Assembly (NCBI RefSeq): GCF_027497195.1
Contig: NZ_CP114905.1
Coordinates: 1,798,001-1,862,000 of the forward strand
Length of the DNA stretch: 64,000 nt
DNA from: Streptomyces sp. WMMC500
Lineage (GTDB): Bacteria > Actinomycetota > Actinomycetes > Streptomycetales > Streptomycetaceae
Direction of reading: 5' to 3'
Part shown: positions 60,683 through 64,000 of the stretch, piece by piece
Layout of the letters: every line of letters starts with the position of its first letter
How positions within the stretch are numbered: position 1 is the stretch's first letter
Notes under the pieces: model-generated
What the model was told of the DNA's origin: nothing
The model's input: only the letters and a program-made list of their open reading frames with translations
Database searches by the model: none
Translations under genes and position numbers: made by a program

Positions 60683-61946
60683 GGCGGGCGTGCGCGGGTG
60701 CGGCAGGCAGGGTGACCGTGACGTCGAGGCCGCCCTCCTCCCGCGCCCGCGCCACGCACGTGCCGTCGTGGGCGGCGCAGACGGCGGCCACGATGGACAG
60801 CCCGAGTCCGAAGCCGGTCGGTGGGCCCGTACGGTCGGGGACCAGCCGGCGGAACGGCTCGAAGAGCGCGGCGACGTCCTGCTGCGGCACGGCCGGGCCG
60901 GTGTTGGCGACGCGCAGCACCGCCGAGCGGCCGTCGCCGTGGGTCTCGACGGTGAGCCGGCCGCCGGGCACGTTGTACCGCACGGCGTTGTCGACCAGGT
61001 TGACCGCGAGCCGCTCCAGCAGCACCGGATCCCCGGACAGCCGCGCGGCGCCGAGCCGCCGCTCGGCGGTCGGCCCGGCGGCCTTGTGGCCGCCCTCCGC
61101 CTGGGATCCCGTGGTGGACGTCGCCGTCGTCAGCGCCGCCGCGGCCAGTGTGGCGAGGTCCACCTCCTCCCGGGCGGCCACGCCCGCCTGGCTGCGGGCC
61201 AGCATCAGCAGCCCGGCGATCAGCCGCTCGTGCCGCTCGGTCGACGCCCGCACCCGCATGGCCATCGCCGTCAGCGACTCCGTCGTGGGGTGGGCCAGCG
61301 CCACGTCGATCGCCGCCCGCTGCACCGTCAGCGGCGTGCGCAGCTCGTGCGAGGCGTTGGCGGCGAACCGCCGCTGCGCCTCGAACGCGGCGGCGAGCCG
61401 GGACAGCATCGCGTCGAAGGTGTCCGCCAGTTCCTTCAGCTCCCCTCCCCCGCCGTGCAGTCCGATCCGCTCGTCGAGATTGTGCGTGGACAGCCGGCGC
61501 GCGGTGGCGGTGATCGCCCGTACGGGCCGCAGCGCCCGCCCCGCCACCACCCAGCCGAGGCCGATCGCCAGCACGGCGGTGATGCCGAGCGCGATGGCGG
61601 ACTGCACGAGCAGTTGGTCCAGCGCCTCCTCACGCTGCCGCGCCGCCGCCTCGCCGGTCAGCTCCCGCAACAGGTCGAGCCCGTCGCTCAGCCGTTCCCC
61701 GGGGGCGGGATCGCCGTCGCCGCCGGTTCCGAACGGGCCCCGCCCGCCCTCCCACGGCTCCGGAAGCGGTCCCAGGTCCGGCGGGCCGCTGCCCCGGCGG
61801 TTCAGCCGGCCCGCCACCAGCGCGTACGTGATCGCGAGCAGCGCCACGCCCGCGACCAGGAACAGCCCGCCGTAAAGCGCGGTCAGCCGCAGCCGCAGCG
61901 AGCCTCGCAGCGGTGCCCCGCGCCCCACCCCGCTCCTCGACCCCAT
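60615..61946 (-). CDS. Sensor histidine kinase
   Basis: A 443-residue membrane kinase. Two helices (TALYGGLFLVAGVALLAITYALVAG and LGITAVLAIGLGWVVAGRAL) flank a short extracytoplasmic Gly/Pro/Asp-rich loop of about 70 residues. A HAMP segment follows, then FAANASHELRTPLTVQ with His200, NLVDNAVRYN (N box) and GFGLGLSIV (G2 box). The start is one base after the response regulator stop, so both are one operon. The Pro-rich C-terminal tail overlaps the convergent exported-protein gene. Confidence 0.93.
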   Translation of the reverse strand: MGSRSGVGRGAPLRGSLRLRLTALYGGLFLVAGVALLAITYALVAGRLNRRGSGPPDLGPLPEPWEGGRGPFGTGGDGDPAPGERLSDGLDLLRELTGEAAARQREEALDQLLVQSAIALGITAVLAIGLGWVVAGRALRPVRAITATARRLSTHNLDERIGLHGGGGELKELADTFDAMLSRLAAAFEAQRRFAANASHELRTPLTVQRAAIDVALAHPTTESLTAMAMRVRASTERHERLIAGLLMLARSQAGVAAREEVDLATLAAAALTTATSTTGSQAEGGHKAAGPTAERRLGAARLSGDPVLLERLAVNLVDNAVRYNVPGGRLTVETHGDGRSAVLRVANTGPAVPQQDVAALFEPFRRLVPDRTGPPTGFGLGLSIVAAVCAAHDGTCVARAREEGGLDVTVTLPAAPAHARLTPARPAVPPPDSPAGSPAASP

Positions 61947-61947
61947 C

Positions 61948-62607
61948 TCAGCCGACCCGGTAGCCGGCGCCGGGCACCGTCTCGATCAGCTCGGGCTCGC
62001 CGAGTTTGCGGCGCAGCCGGGACAGCGTCACCCGGACGGTGTTGGTGTACGGGTCGGCGTGGGCGTCCCAGACCCTGCGCAGCAGCTCCGTGCCGCTCAA
62101 CACGGCGCCGTGCGCACCGAGCAACACCCGCAGCACGTCGAACTCCTTGCCCGTCAGCCCCAGTTCCCGGCCGCCGCGGACGGCGGTGCGGCTCGCCGTG
62201 TCGAGCGTCAGGTCGCCGCGCACCAGCACCGGCGGCGGCGCGGGGCGCGCCCGTCTGGCCAGCGCGTGGATGCGCGCCGCGAGTTCGGCGAAGTCGAACG
62301 GTTTGGCGAGGTAGTCGTCGGCGCCGAGGTCCAGCCCGGCCACCCGGTCACCGACCGTGCCCGCGGCCGTCAGCATCAGTACCCGCGGCCTCGGCCCGGC
62401 GCGGCCGGTGATCGCGCGGCACACGTCGTCGCCGTGCACCGCGGGCAGGTCTCGGTCCAGCAGCAGCACGTCGTAGGCGTGCACGGCGAGCAGTTCGAGG
62501 GCACGGGCTCCGTCCGGCGCCACGTCCAGCGCCATGCCCTGGGCCCGCAGCCCCTCGGCCAGGATCTCCACCAGATCCGCCGCGTCCTCGGCCAGCAGTA
62601 CCCGCAC
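61948..62607 (-). CDS. OmpR/PhoB-type response regulator
   Basis: A 219-residue regulator. The GTG at 62607 has GGGGAGG upstream. The receiver domain begins VRVLLAEDAADLVEILAEGL with phosphoacceptor Asp51 in VLLLDRDLP and Lys in YLAKPFDFAEL. The C-terminal winged helix includes LTGKEFDVLRVLLGAHGAVLSGTELLRRVWD and TNTVRVTLSRLRRKLG. It precedes the sensor kinase gene by one base. Confidence 0.95.
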   Translation of the reverse strand: MRVLLAEDAADLVEILAEGLRAQGMALDVAPDGARALELLAVHAYDVLLLDRDLPAVHGDDVCRAITGRAGPRPRVLMLTAAGTVGDRVAGLDLGADDYLAKPFDFAELAARIHALARRARPAPPPVLVRGDLTLDTASRTAVRGGRELGLTGKEFDVLRVLLGAHGAVLSGTELLRRVWDAHADPYTNTVRVTLSRLRRKLGEPELIETVPGAGYRVG

Positions 62608-62697
62608 GCCGCCTCCCCGTCGCCGTCTTCGCGCTGTCCCCGGGGCGGATCCCCCGGGGACCAAGCCTGACCCGGGAGCCGTAACAGCCGGGTAAGT

Positions 62698-62722
62698 CCC
62701 GGCCGCGGGCGCCGCGGCCGGG
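62698..62722 (-). terminator. Hairpin downstream of the phosphotriesterase-like gene
   Basis: An 11-bp perfect stem (CCCGGCCGCGG/CCGCGGCCGGG) with a 3-base loop, 16 bp after the stop at 62738 on the minus strand. Confidence 0.7.
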
Positions 62723-62737
62723 CGGCGGGTCCCGCGG

Positions 62738-63673
62738 TCAACCCGCCCAGTCCAGCAGCCGGGCGGGGTTGGTGACGGTGACCGCGTGCAGGAGTTCCTC
62801 GCCGCCCTCGGCCGCGACCCGCGGGAGGAAGCGGCGCGGCAGGTAGTCCAGGCCCGGCATGCCCCCGTACGCGCGGTAGCGGCCGCGGCGGGCGACGTCG
62901 CCGCCGAGCAGCAGCCGGTCGGGGCCGGCGCGCTCGGCGGTGGCCAGCAGGCAGCCGAGGACTGTCGAGTCGGGGTGGTTGCGGTGCCGGGCCATGCCGT
63001 CGTAGCCGAGGTACGCGCCGGCCGCGCACAGCTCCGCGTGCAGCCCGGGGTCGGGGTTGCGGTCGGCGTGCGCGAGGACGACCCGGTGCGCCGGCACCCC
63101 GTGCCCGGCCAGCTCGGCCAGCACCTCGAACGCCGCGCTGCCGTACTCCAGGTGCACCATCACCGGCGCCCCGGTGGCCCGGTGCGCGGCGCCGGCCGCC
63201 GCGAGCACCCGGTGCTCGAACGGGGTCACCGACCAGTACCCGACGCCCGCCTTGACGATCCCGGCGCGCACGGCGGGCCGGGCCCGTACCGTCAACTCCT
63301 CGTCCGCGTACATGCCGTCGGTCAGCTCGGCGGTGAACAGCGCGGCCAGCCCGGATTCGCGCATCGCGAGCAGCGGGTGGCCCGGCGCGTAGTGCGGCTC
63401 GCGGTGGGCGCCGGTGGTGTGCACGACGTGCAGCCCCGCGGCCCGCGCGATGCGGGCGACGGCCGCCGGGTCGCGGCCCAGGCCCACCGGTGTCGCCTCG
63501 ACCATCGCCGTGAAGCCGGCCGCCCTCAGGTACGCCGCCTCCTGCCCGCTGCGCGCCTCGTCGTCCAGCTCGTCGCCGGGCAGCAGCGGCGAGACCTGGA
63601 AGAGGTGCTCGTGGTAGTCGGTCCGGCCGAGCCGGTCGGCGGGCAGGTCGCCGAGGACCGTGCGCACGCTCAC
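62738..63673 (-). CDS. Phosphotriesterase-family amidohydrolase
   Basis: A 311-residue TIM-barrel metallohydrolase. TDYHEHLFQVSP holds the HxH pair, RAGIVKAGVGYWSVTPFE the bridging Lys, VMVHLEYGSAAFEV and VVLAHADRNPDPGLH two further His, and LLGGDVARRGRYRAYGG the catalytic Asp. Members hydrolyse lactones or phosphoesters; the group with shikimate-dehydrogenase neighbours is of unknown substrate. The GTG at 63673 overlaps the stop of the upstream gene (GTGA). Confidence 0.85.
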   Translation of the reverse strand: MSVRTVLGDLPADRLGRTDYHEHLFQVSPLLPGDELDDEARSGQEAAYLRAAGFTAMVEATPVGLGRDPAAVARIARAAGLHVVHTTGAHREPHYAPGHPLLAMRESGLAALFTAELTDGMYADEELTVRARPAVRAGIVKAGVGYWSVTPFEHRVLAAAGAAHRATGAPVMVHLEYGSAAFEVLAELAGHGVPAHRVVLAHADRNPDPGLHAELCAAGAYLGYDGMARHRNHPDSTVLGCLLATAERAGPDRLLLGGDVARRGRYRAYGGMPGLDYLPRRFLPRVAAEGGEELLHAVTVTNPARLLDWAG

Positions 63674-64000
63674 CGGACGGCCTCGGCGGCGGCGGAGAGC
63701 CGGTCCACGGTCGCGGCGTCCAGGGTCAGGCCGAACACCTCCGCTATCACCTGGGACCAGCCGTGGATGAAGTACCGCCAGCCGTCGACGACGTCGAGGC
63801 CGCGCTCGGCGGCCTGGGCGCGGGCCGCGTGCAGGAAGGGCAGCGCGCCGCGGTAGTTGAGTTCCCACGCCACCGCCCCGCGGGGGTAGCGCGCCGCGGG
63901 CGACAGCGGCGAGCCGGGCCGGTCCTTGCCGAGGCCGGTGGCGTTGACGACGAGGGTGCCGGGCGGCGCCGCCGCGAGCAGGTCGTCGGCGGGTCCCTCG
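63670..64000 (-). CDS. Shikimate dehydrogenase-like protein, partial (5' end outside window)
   Basis: The last 109 codons are seen. LVVNATGLGKDRPGSPLSP matches the conserved segment after the NADP site of shikimate/quinate dehydrogenases, AVAWELNYRGALPFL the following strand, and DGWRYFIHGWSQVIAEVFG the C-terminal helix. The open frame continues to the window edge. It is coupled to the phosphotriesterase-like gene, so it probably belongs to a sugar- or cyclitol-type catabolic operon rather than the aromatic pathway. Confidence 0.8.
   Translation of the reverse strand, partial: EGPADDLLAAAPPGTLVVNATGLGKDRPGSPLSPAARYPRGAVAWELNYRGALPFLHAARAQAAERGLDVVDGWRYFIHGWSQVIAEVFGLTLDAATVDRLSAAAEAVR

Overview
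The window looks like a chromosomal segment of a high-GC actinomycete, most likely Streptomyces or a close relative. The evidence is very high G+C with strongly biased third codon positions, frequent GTG starts, ATGA/GTGA overlaps between genes, many Tat and Sec export signals, and typical families (XRE-DUF397, SigE-type sigma factor, DUF5937 ArsR regulator, HxlR/TetR divergons, AbfB, GH76). I found no rRNA, tRNA, CRISPR array or prophage. About 57 genes can be supported. Long antisense ORFs are frequent but are GC shadows.

Layout. 1-10 kb: a truncated cell-surface-like gene, a DUF5937 regulator, two adjacent secreted proteins that share a C-terminal SH3-like module (one an M23 peptidase), a PH-domain membrane protein, a Tat-exported TIM-barrel protein, a secreted glycerophosphodiesterase with a CBM-like tail, a zinc-ribbon protein and about 1 kb without genes that holds a degenerate repeat. 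10-16 kb: TetR/MFS divergon, kinase-cupin coupled pair, XRE-DUF397 pair, NmrA/HxlR divergon. 16-29.5 kb: secreted esterase, SPOR-phosphodiester glycosidase, then a carbohydrate/sulfate-ester locus on the minus strand (ROK regulator, NitT/TauT-type ABC permease, ATPase and binding protein, then sulfatase and GH43), with a second GH43-like enzyme transcribed divergently from the ROK gene. A lone TnpB element splits this locus, and its right end appears to supply the stop codon of the binding-protein gene. 29.5-41 kb: CorA, KatG, sigma factor with membrane propeller protein, GtrA, SDR/TetR divergon, an internally deleted VOC protein, DHFR-like, baeRF-like and tandem universal stress proteins.

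41-50 kb: divergent GH76 and GH2-AbfB, multicopper oxidase, LysR, Tat-exported aldo/keto reductase whose 3' end is duplicated downstream, a lipoprotein. 50-57 kb: Tat-exported amidase, then a XRE-cupin regulator and a 4-hydroxyproline operon (FAD dehydrogenase, 2Fe-2S subunit, FAD/NAD subunit with Bfd-like cluster, epimerase). 57-64 kb: I36-like inhibitor, small lipoprotein, RecQ, an acidic secreted protein convergently overlapping a two-component system, a phosphotriesterase-like amidohydrolase and a truncated shikimate-dehydrogenase-like gene.

The most coherent system is the ROK-controlled locus (18.6-29.4 kb). Two near-identical, mirror-image promoter/operator units drive the regulator-transporter operon in one direction and a secreted glycosidase in the other. 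The transporter class, sulfatase and glycosidases together suggest capture and desulfation of a sulfated glycan or sulfate ester. The substrate is inference. All functions are by motif recognition; no database search was run.
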